Source: Pseudomonas sp. SJZ074 (lineage in GTDB: Bacteria > Pseudomonadota > Gammaproteobacteria > Pseudomonadales > Pseudomonadaceae). From it: a stretch of DNA of 38,149 bases. Below the pieces are notes generated by a model. The model was not told where the DNA came from. It saw only the letters and a program-made list of their open reading frames with translations, and made no database searches. The stretch is taken from contig NZ_VIUE01000041.1 in the NCBI RefSeq assembly GCF_007828215.1, positions 1 to 38,149 on the forward strand, read 5' to 3'. Made by a program: the position numbers and the translations under genes. Shown in pieces: positions 1-8,944 of this stretch (positions within the stretch are counted from its first letter, which is position 1; each line of letters begins with the position of its first letter).

Positions 1-230
1 TGGGCATCCCGGCATGGATGCCGGGATAGCCGCGCTGGGCCATGGATGGCCCTTCGCGGCGGGCCCACGGAGCAATGCCGGAGTGAGGGAACACCTCGCC
101 CAGGCGAGGTGCCGAGTGGTGGGGCACAGACCTTTTGGTTACTTTTGGGGCGTTTGCCAAAAGTGACCCGCCGTAAGGGCGGAACCGCCAGTGGCCGTTA
201 CCGCAGCAATGGATATGTATTCAATAAAGC
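1..230. repeat. Structured intergenic repeat with four hairpins
   Basis: This stretch has no credible gene. It contains four inverted repeats in a row: 7-14/19-26 (TCCCGGCA/TGCCGGGA), 37-42/47-52 (GGGCCA/TGGCCC), 92-100/103-111 (CACCTCGCC/GGCGAGGTG) and 137-148/157-168 (GGTTACTTTTGG/CCAAAAGTGACC with one G-T pair). From memory, the last hairpin and its flanks resemble a sequence that recurs between genes of fluorescent pseudomonads; I could not check this. An open frame at 46-279 runs through the hairpins and looks spurious. The function is unknown: a mobile repeat, a structured RNA or a transcription end are all possible. Confidence 0.5.
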
Positions 231-235
231 AGCCA

Positions 236-259
236 TCGCGAGCAGGCTCGCTCCCACAG
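236..259. repeat. Single REP element
   Basis: The sequence CGCGAGCAGGCTCGCTCCCACAG is a variant of the Pseudomonas REP palindrome seen elsewhere in this window. It stands alone, about 45 bases from the paired REPs at 303-392. Confidence 0.8.
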
Positions 260-302
260 GAGATCTAGGTTGCTGCTGATATTGCGATACACACAAAACA
301 AC

Positions 303-392
303 TGTGGGAGCGGGCTTGCTCGCGAAAGCGGTGGGTCAGGCAACACAGATGCCAACTGAACCGACGCATTCGCGAGCAAGCCCGCTCCCACA
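303..392. repeat. REPIN (two inverted REP elements)
   Basis: TGTGGGAGCGGGCTTGCTCG begins at 303, and its reverse complement ends at 392. About 43 bases separate them. This is the classic REP-doublet hairpin of fluorescent pseudomonads. It lies just downstream of the tagQ stop on the minus strand, where it may shield the 3' end of the left-arm transcript. Confidence 0.85.
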
Positions 393-405
393 AGTTCTGC
401 ATGCG

Positions 406-433
406 CTGATCACCCCGGCAAAGGCGTGATCAG
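406..433 (-). terminator. Stem-loop downstream of tagQ, possible transcription end
   Basis: CTGATCAC at 406-413 pairs with GTGATCAG at 426-433, an 8-bp perfect stem about 15 bases past the tagQ stop codon. No run of T follows on the minus strand, so it is a weak candidate for an intrinsic terminator and could instead protect the 3' end of the mRNA. Confidence 0.4.
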
Positions 434-447
434 CAGCAATCACTCAA

Positions 448-1383
448 TCAAACATTCGGGCAAGGAACCGGTGCCCAGTCGCCCAGGTCCGGGTTTTTGC
501 ACATGCTGTTGACCTGAGTGGTGCCAGCGCTGGCGACCTGCTTGCTTTCATCCTGCTTGGCCTTGGCGGTCTGCAGGGTTTTCTCGGTGGTGACCGCTTC
601 TTTCGGCACGGTTGGCAGCACAGGCTTTTTCGCCGGCTTCACGGCTTTCTTGGTCTTGCTGGTTGGCGCCACGACTGGTGTGGTTTCGGCGGTTGCCACG
701 GTGACCACGTCAGTGCGCTGCACACCCACTTGCTGCAGGTCTTTCTCGTAGGCCTGGGTGTAGTTGTTCAGGTCCTCGGAGGCTTTGCCGTTGACCGCGA
801 CGATCAGGTCGTTGGACTCTTTCAGGCCGGCGACGATTTCCGCCAGGCGCTTGCGGCCTTCGGTGTCGTTGACGGTCTTGGCCTTGCGGTCAGCGACCAG
901 TTTGGTGAACGCGCTCTGGTAGCACTGCTGCGAAGCCTTGGCGTAGGCGGTGCTGCGGTCGATGTCGCCCACACGCTTATTGACGTCGGCGGCGTAGGAG
1001 GCGATGCGCTGGTTGTCATCGGCGATCTGCTTCTGGCGCTCGTTGTAGTAACCCACTGCGCCACCGGCCAGGGCGCCGCCCGCGGCACCGATGGCGGCGT
1101 TGCGGCCACGGTCTTCCTTGTCGGCGGTCAGGACGCCCAGCAGCGCACCGCCGACTGCGCCGACGGCGGCACCGGTGATGACCGACTGGGTCATGTTGCC
1201 TTCGGTGGCACGCAGGTGTTGCACCGGCTCGTAGCAGTTCGGGTAGTACTCGACCTTGGTGCTCGACGCGACCTTGGACGTCGGCGATGTCGCGCAACCG
1301 GTCAGTACGGTGCTGAAGCCGACAGCGACCATCAGCAAATGACGCTTGGAAACCGAAGCAGAAGGTTTACGGGAGAAAAGCAT
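448..1383 (-). CDS. tagQ: TagQ, outer-membrane lipoprotein of the T6SS phosphorylation sensor
   Basis: This 311-residue lipoprotein is the last gene of the left-arm operon. In P. aeruginosa H1-T6SS, TagQ anchors TagR at the outer membrane and is needed upstream of PpkA activation. The protein starts with a basic stretch, a hydrophobic segment and a lipobox LTGC with Cys30. A glycine-zipper region follows at about residues 75-125 (GAAVGAVGGALLG, then GAAGGALAGGAVG). The C-terminal third is rich in Lys, Pro, Ala and Thr. A longer frame to 1467 exists, but the ATG at 1383 puts the signal peptide at the N-terminus and has AAGAGAA upstream. The assignment rests on this architecture plus the adjacent tagR, tagS and tagT. 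Confidence 0.88.
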   Translation of the reverse strand: MLFSRKPSASVSKRHLLMVAVGFSTVLTGCATSPTSKVASSTKVEYYPNCYEPVQHLRATEGNMTQSVITGAAVGAVGGALLGVLTADKEDRGRNAAIGAAGGALAGGAVGYYNERQKQIADDNQRIASYAADVNKRVGDIDRSTAYAKASQQCYQSAFTKLVADRKAKTVNDTEGRKRLAEIVAGLKESNDLIVAVNGKASEDLNNYTQAYEKDLQQVGVQRTDVVTVATAETTPVVAPTSKTKKAVKPAKKPVLPTVPKEAVTTEKTLQTAKAKQDESKQVASAGTTQVNSMCKNPDLGDWAPVPCPNV

Positions 1384-1467
1384 AGTTGTGTTCTCTTTTA
1401 AGTTTTGACCAACCCAGCACGGCCCGACGCCGCCTGGGTTCCCTCCAAGCTTGCCAACATTGAGCAC

Positions 1468-3213
1468 TCAAGACCGCAGGGCGCTCGTTGCCAGCAATTC
1501 CTTCAATATCGCCGCCGGGTCGGCTCGTTTTTGTTGACGATAATCCCCGACATGACGAACGAATAACGTGGCGCGCGCCACCAGGCTCTTGCCCAGTACC
1601 GGCTTGCGCTCCATCTCCTCCTTGATGCGTTGAAACTGCGCCTGGATCACGGCATCGGTGTAACGCGTGCCGGTCGCCAGGTTGTCGATATAGATCGCCA
1701 CCGCGCCATCCAGCGCGCTGCGGCCGTTGTCGATGGCCGTGGCGAACAGCTGCGCGCTGGCATCGTCCTTGGCGTCCACCGCCGCCTGGTGGCTGCGCTG
1801 CAGATTGGTCAGGCGGATGTTGTAGTTGTTGACGGTCTCGGCCACCAGGGCCGCCGACTGGATCAGGTTGCCGGCTGCTTCCTCGCGCTGCTGGGCGATG
1901 AGCGAGACGTTGCGCTTGAGCTCTTCGTTGACCAGCCCCAGCTCGGCTTGCAGGCGCGGGTCGACGCTGGCGGCGATGATGCTGTCCAGGCGCTTGGTCG
2001 GATCCTGGACGTCGTCGATGGCATCGGTCAGGGACGCGAGGCGGCCTTCTTTCTGCCATTGGGCGAACAGTTCCTTGTAGCGCGAACGCGGTGCCGACAA
2101 CGCGCCGACGGCCACCCGGAAACCGGTGGTTTCGTTGCTCTGCTCGGTGCCATCGGCGGCGAACAAGGGGTATTCGCGGCGCATGCCGGTAAACAGCGTG
2201 CCCTCGCCTTCCAGGTAGTTACCGCCCTTGACCACGAACCCTCCGTAGGCGCCCTGGCGTCGTCCGGAATGCACCAGCTGGAAAGATTCCTGGACCATCT
2301 CGGCCGCGTTACCGATCACGTCGAACAGGCCGATGGGGTTCGGCAACTTGGTGCCGATGGGCATCAGTCGCGCCGCCTGGCCCGTGCCGCCGGCCACTTG
2401 GTTGAACACCGCCCAATCGGCCAATGGCCCGTCGCTTTCACTGCCTTCCAGACGCCGTGGGAATAGTCGTCCTTCCAGGTCCTGGCGGCTGACGGCCTGC
2501 CCGCCACGGGCGGCGAATTCCCACTCGACTTCGGTGGGCAGGCGCACGAAACCCAACCCGCCGTCTTCAGCGGAGGTGCCGCGACCGCTCACCGGCAGCA
2601 GATCCTTGTGGTATTTCATCAACCAGGCGCTGTACACCGCCGAAAAACGCTCGGCCTCGAACTTCGACAGTTTTACCTTGGGCAAGCGCCCGGCCATGCC
2701 CTGGGGCAGCTCGGCTTGCAGGGTTTCGCAGGCCGGTGCCGGTTCGCCGCTGGCCAGAGACTGCGCCTGGGCCATGACCTGGGCGTACTGACGCGCCGTG
2801 ACTTCGTATTTACCGATGAAATACAGCATCGGCTTGAGCGGCGTCTGGGCGTCGGTCTTGGGCATCAACGGCGTGATGGTCTTGTTCCAGTCCTTGGGCA
2901 GGTCCTTGAGTGTGAACTGGCCGTTGATGAAGTCGCGCCGGTAGCCGGAAATGAACGACTGCTGGTAGCCGGCCTCACCTTCGCTGAACGGGTAGCCCAG
3001 GCTGATCTCGCGGTCGTCCAGGGTGCCCTGGGCGAGGATATAGACGTAGCGGAACACCATCTGCCCGTCACACGGCAGCGGCAGGCTGACGTCATCGGGC
3101 AACGGCTTGGGGTTGTCCAGTTTGTCGCTGCCTTCATCAGCGCTTGCCAGGTTGCTCAGAGCCGCCAGACTGGCCAGGCTCAGCGCCACGGCGGCGCCCA
3201 GTAACTTATACAT
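1468..3213 (-). CDS. tagR: TagR, periplasmic FGE-sulfatase-fold activator of PpkA
   Basis: This 581-residue exported protein carries a Sec signal peptide (residues 1 to about 25, ending ASA). A formylglycine-generating-enzyme/SUMF1-like domain lies at roughly residues 110-380. Family landmarks visible are GKYEVTARQY, LPTEVEWEFAARGG, NPIGLFDVIGNAAEMV and GFRVAVGA. A helical C-terminal part follows. In P. aeruginosa, TagR acts in the periplasm with TagQ to promote PpkA autophosphorylation after membrane disturbance; it is not expected to be a working FGE. The ATG at 3213 was preferred to the longer frame reaching 3360 because it places the signal peptide first. It overlaps the end of tagS by 8 bases, which suggests coupled translation. 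Confidence 0.92.
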   Translation of the reverse strand: MYKLLGAAVALSLASLAALSNLASADEGSDKLDNPKPLPDDVSLPLPCDGQMVFRYVYILAQGTLDDREISLGYPFSEGEAGYQQSFISGYRRDFINGQFTLKDLPKDWNKTITPLMPKTDAQTPLKPMLYFIGKYEVTARQYAQVMAQAQSLASGEPAPACETLQAELPQGMAGRLPKVKLSKFEAERFSAVYSAWLMKYHKDLLPVSGRGTSAEDGGLGFVRLPTEVEWEFAARGGQAVSRQDLEGRLFPRRLEGSESDGPLADWAVFNQVAGGTGQAARLMPIGTKLPNPIGLFDVIGNAAEMVQESFQLVHSGRRQGAYGGFVVKGGNYLEGEGTLFTGMRREYPLFAADGTEQSNETTGFRVAVGALSAPRSRYKELFAQWQKEGRLASLTDAIDDVQDPTKRLDSIIAASVDPRLQAELGLVNEELKRNVSLIAQQREEAAGNLIQSAALVAETVNNYNIRLTNLQRSHQAAVDAKDDASAQLFATAIDNGRSALDGAVAIYIDNLATGTRYTDAVIQAQFQRIKEEMERKPVLGKSLVARATLFVRHVGDYRQQKRADPAAILKELLATSALRS

Positions 3214-4402
3214 CGCGAATTCCTTCAGAAGCCTGGATGCGCGCCACGCGCCAGCCGCCACAGGCCGCCGCCACGGCGCTGACGCCGAGCACGGCCAGCA
3301 GGGCCAGGGCGTAGTGACGCGGCAGTAGATGGCTGGCGTACTCGCCCGGCATCTGTGCAAATAAATGATTCAGGCCCGACTGCGCCAGGCCGTACAACCC
3401 GGCACTCAACAGAGCCGCGAAGCTGGCGCTGTACAGCGCTTGCAGCACCACGAACAGCAGCAGCGCGGCGGTGGATACTCCCAACAGGCGCAACACCGAC
3501 AGCTCCCGCCGCTTGCGCTCGACCGCCGCCAGCGCCCCGGCAAAAATCGCTGCGAACGCCCCCGCCAACGCCAACCCGGCGATGATCCAGAACACGATCG
3601 ACAGGTTGCGGCTCAACGATTGCACTTGTGCGATGGTCTGGGCCTGGGTCGACACCAAAAGATTCTGCGCCGCAAAATACTGCCGCAGCGGCTCCACATC
3701 GCCGAGGCTGCGGGCGTACAAGCGAAATGCCGGGTAGACGCGCTGCCCGGCCATGCCCACCGCATCGCCCGGCCAGCCGAACGCGGGCACGGCACGCCCG
3801 TCGCGGTAGTCCTCAGCCGCCTCCAGCAAGGCCAGTGGCGCGAACAATCCATCACGGGCGAAGGCTTCCAGCGGCAACACGTGCAGCACCCGCACCCGGG
3901 TCCGCTGCGCCTCACTGCGACCGGCCACTTGCCGGCCGAAACTGGCCTGCAACCAATCGCCAGCCTTGGCGCCGAGCTTTTCGGCAGCGGTCTGACTCAG
4001 CACCACCTCGTCCAGGCCCTGGGGCAACGGCAGGTGTTCGAGCAAGGGGTCGTTGGCGGCGGTGGGAATCATCTCGACGGTGACGGCCGCTGTCGCATTG
4101 TTCAGATCCGCCGTCGCGGCGATCTGCCGGGTGCGCGGCAAGGCGAACGACACGTCGCCGCGCTGGCCCAACTGTTCGATGAACCCGGCGCTGAAGCGAC
4201 CGCCGCCCAGGGGAATGATTTCCCGGGTGGCCGGGTCGCTCTGCAGGCGCTCGGTCAGGCTGCTGACCAGGCCGAATTTCAGCCCGAACAGCACCAGCAA
4301 CGGCGCCACCACCGCCACCAAGGCCAGTACCGAGCAGGCCGACAGCCAGGCGTCGTTGCGATAGTCCTGCCAGGCCAGGGAAGCCACCAGCGCGCCGCGC
4401 AT
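3206..4402 (-). CDS. tagS: TagS, ABC transporter permease (FtsX/LolE type)
   Basis: This 398-residue inner-membrane protein has one transmembrane segment near the N-terminus (about residues 20-42) and a large periplasmic region. A cluster of three hydrophobic segments follows in the C-terminal third, the topology of FtsX/MacB/LolCE permeases. A motif resembling ERKRRELSVLRLLG precedes the penultimate membrane helices, as in FtsX-like domains. With TagT it forms the ABC complex that signals to PpkA in the H1-T6SS threonine-phosphorylation pathway; no transported substrate can be read from the sequence. The start codon at 4402 overlaps the tagT stop (ATGA). A longer frame to 4456 lies inside tagT and is less likely. 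Confidence 0.9.
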   Translation of the reverse strand: MRGALVASLAWQDYRNDAWLSACSVLALVAVVAPLLVLFGLKFGLVSSLTERLQSDPATREIIPLGGGRFSAGFIEQLGQRGDVSFALPRTRQIAATADLNNATAAVTVEMIPTAANDPLLEHLPLPQGLDEVVLSQTAAEKLGAKAGDWLQASFGRQVAGRSEAQRTRVRVLHVLPLEAFARDGLFAPLALLEAAEDYRDGRAVPAFGWPGDAVGMAGQRVYPAFRLYARSLGDVEPLRQYFAAQNLLVSTQAQTIAQVQSLSRNLSIVFWIIAGLALAGAFAAIFAGALAAVERKRRELSVLRLLGVSTAALLLFVVLQALYSASFAALLSAGLYGLAQSGLNHLFAQMPGEYASHLLPRHYALALLAVLGVSAVAAACGGWRVARIQASEGIRDV

Positions 4403-5121
4403 CAGCAAGCCTCCCCAAGGGTGGCGGTGACACCGCCGTCGACGTCGCGACGGCAACTGATGCGCCGTACCTGCAAGCCGCTGGCACGGGCCAGGGCTTC
4501 ATCGTGGGTGGCAACCACGCAGCACACGCCGCTGTCGCGGGCCTGGGTCACCAGCAATTGCATGACCCGCTCGGCGTTCAACGGGTCGAGGGCCGCCGTC
4601 GGCTCATCCGCCAGCAGCAGTCGCGGACCGTGGGCCAAGGCCCGGGCACAACTGACCCGCTGGCGCTGGCCAACGGACAAGTCCGCCGGTTTCTTGTCCA
4701 GTTGATCGGCAATATCCAGTTGCCCGGCCAGGCGCGCCACGCTGCCGTCATCCTTCAAACCGAGCAGTTGGCGCGACAATTCGATGTTGCCGCGCACACT
4801 CAGGAACCCGAGCAAGCCGCCGGTTTGCAGCACATAACCCAGGTGCCGGCTGCGCAGCTGCGCCAGCTCACTTTGCTCGGCGCCTCGCCAGAGCCGGGCA
4901 ATGTCCAACGGCGTATTGGCAGGGGTAAAGTCGAACTGCCCGGCCTGATCCGGCGCCAGCACCAACGCCAGCATGTCCAGCAAGGTGCTCTTGCCGCAGC
5001 CGCTGGGGCCGACCAGCGCCAGTTGCTCACCGGCACGCAGCTGCAGCCGTGGGATCACCAGGCTGTAGCGCTGGCTGCCGGCACCCCGGCTTTTGTGCAC
5101 CGCGCTCAGGCTCAGCATCAT
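4402..5121 (-). CDS. tagT: TagT, ABC transporter ATPase (LolD type)
   Basis: This 239-residue ABC ATPase has a Walker A at residues 38-46 (GPSGCGKST), the signature LSVGQRQRVSCARAL, a Walker B LLLADEPTAALD and a switch histidine in VVATHDE. It is the size of LolD-type ATPases that pair with FtsX-like permeases and fits TagT of H1-T6SS, which works with TagS upstream of PpkA. The first of two tandem ATGs (5121) overlaps the ppkA stop in an ATGA junction, so I chose it over the longer frame reaching 5283. All catalytic motifs are intact, so it should hydrolyse ATP. Confidence 0.93.
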   Translation of the reverse strand: MMLSLSAVHKSRGAGSQRYSLVIPRLQLRAGEQLALVGPSGCGKSTLLDMLALVLAPDQAGQFDFTPANTPLDIARLWRGAEQSELAQLRSRHLGYVLQTGGLLGFLSVRGNIELSRQLLGLKDDGSVARLAGQLDIADQLDKKPADLSVGQRQRVSCARALAHGPRLLLADEPTAALDPLNAERVMQLLVTQARDSGVCCVVATHDEALARASGLQVRRISCRRDVDGGVTATLGEAC

Positions 5122-8100
5122 GGCAAGGTCGACAATGGAACGCGGTACAGCGCATCGCCTGGCTCGGCATCGCCGAAGCGCACCCAGTTGGCGAGGTCGT
5201 TGTGGAAGGTTTCGTAGAGGCGGATTTTCGAATCCAGCTCGTCGATGAAGTCTTCCTGCTCGGCCACGCTCAAGGACAACCACAGGTCCTGGGTCATGTT
5301 CAGCGATTTGCTGCGGTACGGCAGCCCTTCCAGGTACTCGCCGAGGATGCCGCCGTCGGCCAGGTTGCCGCCCTTGCGCAAGGCCGAGGGGTCGCGGCTC
5401 ATGTAGGCGCTGGCGCTGGCGATTTCCTGGAAGAAATCCTTGGGCGAACTCTGGGTCTTGCGGGCCGCGTCGACGATCAGTTTCAGCGACTGTTGCAGGT
5501 CGTTGAGCTGCAGCTTGGTCAGCATCACGCAGACCTGGAACGCCGGCAGCGCCGGGTTGGTCAGGTCGCGGTCGGCGGTCCAGGCGCTGACCAGTTGCGG
5601 CGCCTGGCTGGCGGTCTTGCGGCCAAGGAAATCCATGTGCATCGCGTAGCCCACGGCCGCCGACTTGTCGGCCAGGCTCGGTGCGGCGCCCAGCGCCGGA
5701 ACGCTTTGCGGCTTGTTGCTGCGCACCTGATGCACCAGATCCGCGAACACCGAGCCGATCTCGTCCACCCGCTCGCCGAGCTTGCGCACATCCGCGCCGG
5801 CGACGGGAATGTACAGGTCACCGATCTGCGGGTTGGCGTCGGCGGTCAGGGTGCGGTATTGGCTTTGGGCGCCGGCATGGGTTTTCTTGCCGGCGTCGCT
5901 GAGCAGGTGCAAGGCGTAGATCTTGATCTGCTTGCCCAGGGCCGCCTGACGCACTTCGGCTTCGTTCATCTGTGTGGCGGCAAACGGGTCGTTCTTGCGC
6001 AGGGCGCCGGCGTCGGTGATCAGCAGGATCAGGCGTCCGCCATAGCCGGACCAGTCCATGCCCTCCACCGCTTCCATCACGCCGGCAAACGCGTCTTCGT
6101 TGAACGAATGGCTCGACACGGTGGAGGCCTTGACCTGCCGTGCGAGGTCCAGGAAGCGTTGCGGGTCGCGCCCCTGTTCCAGGGTGATCAGGGTCTTGGC
6201 GACGTATTCCAGGCCTGGAGTTTTCTTGACGCTACTGCGGAAACCCACCAAGCCGAAGCTGACGCTGTCCAGTTCGCCACGCTCGGCAATGCGGGTCTGC
6301 AGTTCGTGAACCACGTCGCGCACCTGATCGATGTAGGGCTGCATGGACACGGTGGTGTCCACCACCAGCACCACGGCGGTACGGAACGCATCGGCGTTGG
6401 CGGTCAGGATCGGCGTGTTGTTGGACGCGGCCCGAGGTGTGCTGCCGGGGTCGATGGAGGCCACGTTCAACAACTGCACAGGCTGACCGTTCTCGTCGAA
6501 GCTCTCGCGCGAATCGAAGATCGGTAACAGGTAGAACTGGTTCTGCGGCACGGCGCTGGCCGCCGGTTCCAGGGCCAGCACCTGCTGGTTGTCCGTCGGG
6601 TTCTGTTGGGCCTTGAGCAGCACATTCTTGGCGTTGGAAGGATTAGCCAGCAGCTTTTCCACTTCGCCGGGCTGGCGCAGGAACATCACCGGCGCGCGAC
6701 CCGAGCGTTCAGTGAACTTGAGCACCAGGCTCTGTTTCCAGTCGCTGACCTGGGCAGCCGGCAGCCAGCCGTCGCTGCGTCCGTCGGTGGCAGCGCCGAC
6801 GCGCACCCACGGGCTGCCGTTGACGTCTTTGCGCTGGTACACGTAGAGCACGGAAAACGCCGGCAGGGCCTTGCCGGGCGCGGCACCCGGTTCGTCGACG
6901 AGCGTCGCCCCCGGTTTGCTGAGCACCCGCTGGAACAGGGTTTTCTTGCCGGCCATCAACAGCGGACGCTGGCCGCCATCGGCCTGGGTCGCCACGGGCG
7001 GATTCAGCGGCGGCGACACGGGCGGCTGGGCCGGCGTGGTATCAGGGGTTTTCACCGGCGGCGCGTCAGGCGTCTTCACCGGTGGCTTGGTCGATGAGGT
7101 CGATGCTATCGGCGTCTTCGTGTCTTTTTTGCCGGAGTCGCCGGACAGCCACCAATAACCCGCCCCGCCCAACGCCAGCGTCACGGCCACCGCAACGGCG
7201 GCGAGGGCGAATACCGGGGGTTTGCGCGATGGCGCAACGACCGGCCGCGCAGGTGGGCTCACCGGTGGCGGGGTTGGCCGGGGTTGCGATTGCGGCTGCG
7301 CCGGACCGCTCGGGATGTCGATGGACATCGGCGTCAATCCCGCCAGGTCATCGGCCTTCGCAACGGGCGGGACGGGGATCGGCATGGGCCGGATCAGCGT
7401 CGCTTCGGAGTCCTGGGGTAGGTTATCCAGCGCCCGCAACAACGCCGCCGCATCCGGGAAGCGTTCCGCCGGGTCCTTGGCCAACAGCTTGCGCAACACA
7501 TCCTGGTAGCGGCCGTGGTGCACCGGCAGTTCCGGTAGTGGTTCGGTCAGGTGAGCCAGGGCCGTGGACAGCGCATCGTTGCCGGTATACGGCAACTTGC
7601 CGACGAGGATTTCGTAGAGCACCACCCCCAGGGCATACAGGTCGGCGCGGCCGTCGATATCCTGTCCGCGAGCCTGCTCCGGGCTCATGTAGCTCGGCGT
7701 GCCCACCGCGAAACCGGCCTGGGTGAACTGGGTGCGGTCATCCAGGGACTTGGCGATGCCGAAGTCCGAGAGCACCGCCGTACCATCGGCGCGGAACAGG
7801 ATGTTCGCCGGCTTGACGTCGCGGTGCACCAGGCCCAGGCCATGGGCATACCCCAGGGCCGAGGCGATCTGACGGATGTAGACCAGGCCCTGCTCCGGCG
7901 ACAGGCCGGCGGCGATGCGCTCCTTGAGCGTGCCGTTGGGCAGGTATTCCATCGCCATGTAATACAGCTCACCGACATTGCCGATGTCATGGATGGTCAC
8001 GGTGTGCGGATGCGACAGACGCGCCAGGGTCTTGCCTTCGCGCAGGAAACGTTCGCAGAACGTCGGGTCGGCGGCCAATGCGGCCGCCATGACCTTGAGC

Positions 8101-8216
8101 GCCACCTTGCGCTCCAGGGAGCGCTGGGTCGCCAGGTAAACGCTGGCCATCGCGCCTTCGCCAATCTCGCCGTCGATGTCGTAGCCGGGGATCTGGATGT
8201 TCGAAACGGGGTTCAT
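5118..8216 (-). CDS. ppkA: PpkA, transmembrane Ser/Thr kinase with von Willebrand A domain
   Basis: This 1032-residue protein is a Hanks-type kinase that activates T6SS assembly by phosphorylating the FHA protein. The kinase domain occupies residues 10 to about 270: glycine loop GEGAMASV at 19-26, Lys41 in VALKVM, catalytic HRDVKPAN at 131-138 and DFG at 151-153. A proline-rich linker and one transmembrane helix (around residues 335-357) follow, then a Pro/Thr-rich periplasmic stretch. A vWA domain begins near residue 615, with a MIDAS-like DTTVS. Kinase inside and vWA outside matches P. aeruginosa PpkA. The start overlaps the pppA stop (ATGA). All kinase motifs are intact. Confidence 0.95.
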   Translation of the reverse strand: MNPVSNIQIPGYDIDGEIGEGAMASVYLATQRSLERKVALKVMAAALAADPTFCERFLREGKTLARLSHPHTVTIHDIGNVGELYYMAMEYLPNGTLKERIAAGLSPEQGLVYIRQIASALGYAHGLGLVHRDVKPANILFRADGTAVLSDFGIAKSLDDRTQFTQAGFAVGTPSYMSPEQARGQDIDGRADLYALGVVLYEILVGKLPYTGNDALSTALAHLTEPLPELPVHHGRYQDVLRKLLAKDPAERFPDAAALLRALDNLPQDSEATLIRPMPIPVPPVAKADDLAGLTPMSIDIPSGPAQPQSQPRPTPPPVSPPARPVVAPSRKPPVFALAAVAVAVTLALGGAGYWWLSGDSGKKDTKTPIASTSSTKPPVKTPDAPPVKTPDTTPAQPPVSPPLNPPVATQADGGQRPLLMAGKKTLFQRVLSKPGATLVDEPGAAPGKALPAFSVLYVYQRKDVNGSPWVRVGAATDGRSDGWLPAAQVSDWKQSLVLKFTERSGRAPVMFLRQPGEVEKLLANPSNAKNVLLKAQQNPTDNQQVLALEPAASAVPQNQFYLLPIFDSRESFDENGQPVQLLNVASIDPGSTPRAASNNTPILTANADAFRTAVVLVVDTTVSMQPYIDQVRDVVHELQTRIAERGELDSVSFGLVGFRSSVKKTPGLEYVAKTLITLEQGRDPQRFLDLARQVKASTVSSHSFNEDAFAGVMEAVEGMDWSGYGGRLILLITDAGALRKNDPFAATQMNEAEVRQAALGKQIKIYALHLLSDAGKKTHAGAQSQYRTLTADANPQIGDLYIPVAGADVRKLGERVDEIGSVFADLVHQVRSNKPQSVPALGAAPSLADKSAAVGYAMHMDFLGRKTASQAPQLVSAWTADRDLTNPALPAFQVCVMLTKLQLNDLQQSLKLIVDAARKTQSSPKDFFQEIASASAYMSRDPSALRKGGNLADGGILGEYLEGLPYRSKSLNMTQDLWLSLSVAEQEDFIDELDSKIRLYETFHNDLANWVRFGDAEPGDALYRVPLSTLP

Positions 8217-8944
8217 GCCGGCACCTTCACAACCACCACGGTGATGTTGTCCGGGGCGCCGCGCATCAGGCCCAGGGAGACCAGGCTGCTGGCGATTTCG
8301 CCGGGTTCGTCGTGGCTCAATACTTCACGGATTTCTTCGTCTTCGACGGTCTTGGTCAGCCCGTCGCTGCACAACAGATAGCTGTCGCCCGGTACCAACA
8401 GCAGCTCGGTCATCGCCACGTTCAACTGCGCCTCGACGCCAATGGCGCGGGTGACGATGTTGGCCCGTGGATGCACCCGGGCTTCGGCTTCGCTGAGCAG
8501 GCCGCTGTCCTGCAGGTCCTGGACGTAGCTGTGGTCTCGGGAGATGCCTTCCAGCACGCCATCGCGCAGGCGGTACAGGCGGCTGTCGCCGGCCCACAGG
8601 CACATGCCGCGCAAGTCACGGGTGGCGAGTACCACCACGGTGCTGCCCATCATGGTCACGCCACGGTTGGCGGTTTCTTCCCGCACGGCGGCGTTGACCC
8701 GTAGCAGGTCGCTTTGCAGCGCCGCGACGTATTCGTCCAACGAACGGCCCACGGCAATGTTGCGCAGGCTGTCGACGATCAGGCTGCTGACGTAGTCGCC
8801 CGCCGCATGCCCGCCCATGCCGTCGGCGACCACCCAGAGGCCGTTTTCCGGCAGGTCCAGACACGCATCTTCGTTGACCTGGCGAACCATGCCGACATGG
8901 CTCTTGCTTGCAGACTTGATTGCTTTTCCGGCACTTGGACGCAT
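8213..8944 (-). CDS. pppA: PppA, PP2C-family protein phosphatase
   Basis: This 243-residue PPM/PP2C serine-threonine phosphatase reverses PpkA phosphorylation and so switches T6SS off or allows its recycling. Metal-binding motifs typical of bacterial PP2C are present: NEDAC near residue 25, VADGMGGHAAGD near residues 38-50, WAGDSRLYRLRDG in the middle, LLCSDGLT and the final DNITVVVV. It starts directly after the tagF stop (the two are adjacent) and overlaps ppkA downstream by 4 bases, so kinase and phosphatase are translated together. Cytosolic, with no signal peptide. Confidence 0.95.
   Translation of the reverse strand: MRPSAGKAIKSASKSHVGMVRQVNEDACLDLPENGLWVVADGMGGHAAGDYVSSLIVDSLRNIAVGRSLDEYVAALQSDLLRVNAAVREETANRGVTMMGSTVVVLATRDLRGMCLWAGDSRLYRLRDGVLEGISRDHSYVQDLQDSGLLSEAEARVHPRANIVTRAIGVEAQLNVAMTELLLVPGDSYLLCSDGLTKTVEDEEIREVLSHDEPGEIASSLVSLGLMRGAPDNITVVVVKVPA

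Noticed and set aside
46..279. A 77-codon frame near the left edge
   Set aside because: It runs through four hairpins and a REP; the translation looks like non-coding repeat and no ribosome site is convincing.
303..392. The repeated GTGGGAGCGGGCTTGCTCGCG units as a CRISPR array
   Set aside because: Copies are inverted pairs dispersed over the window, not tandem direct repeats with spacers; they are REP/REPIN elements.
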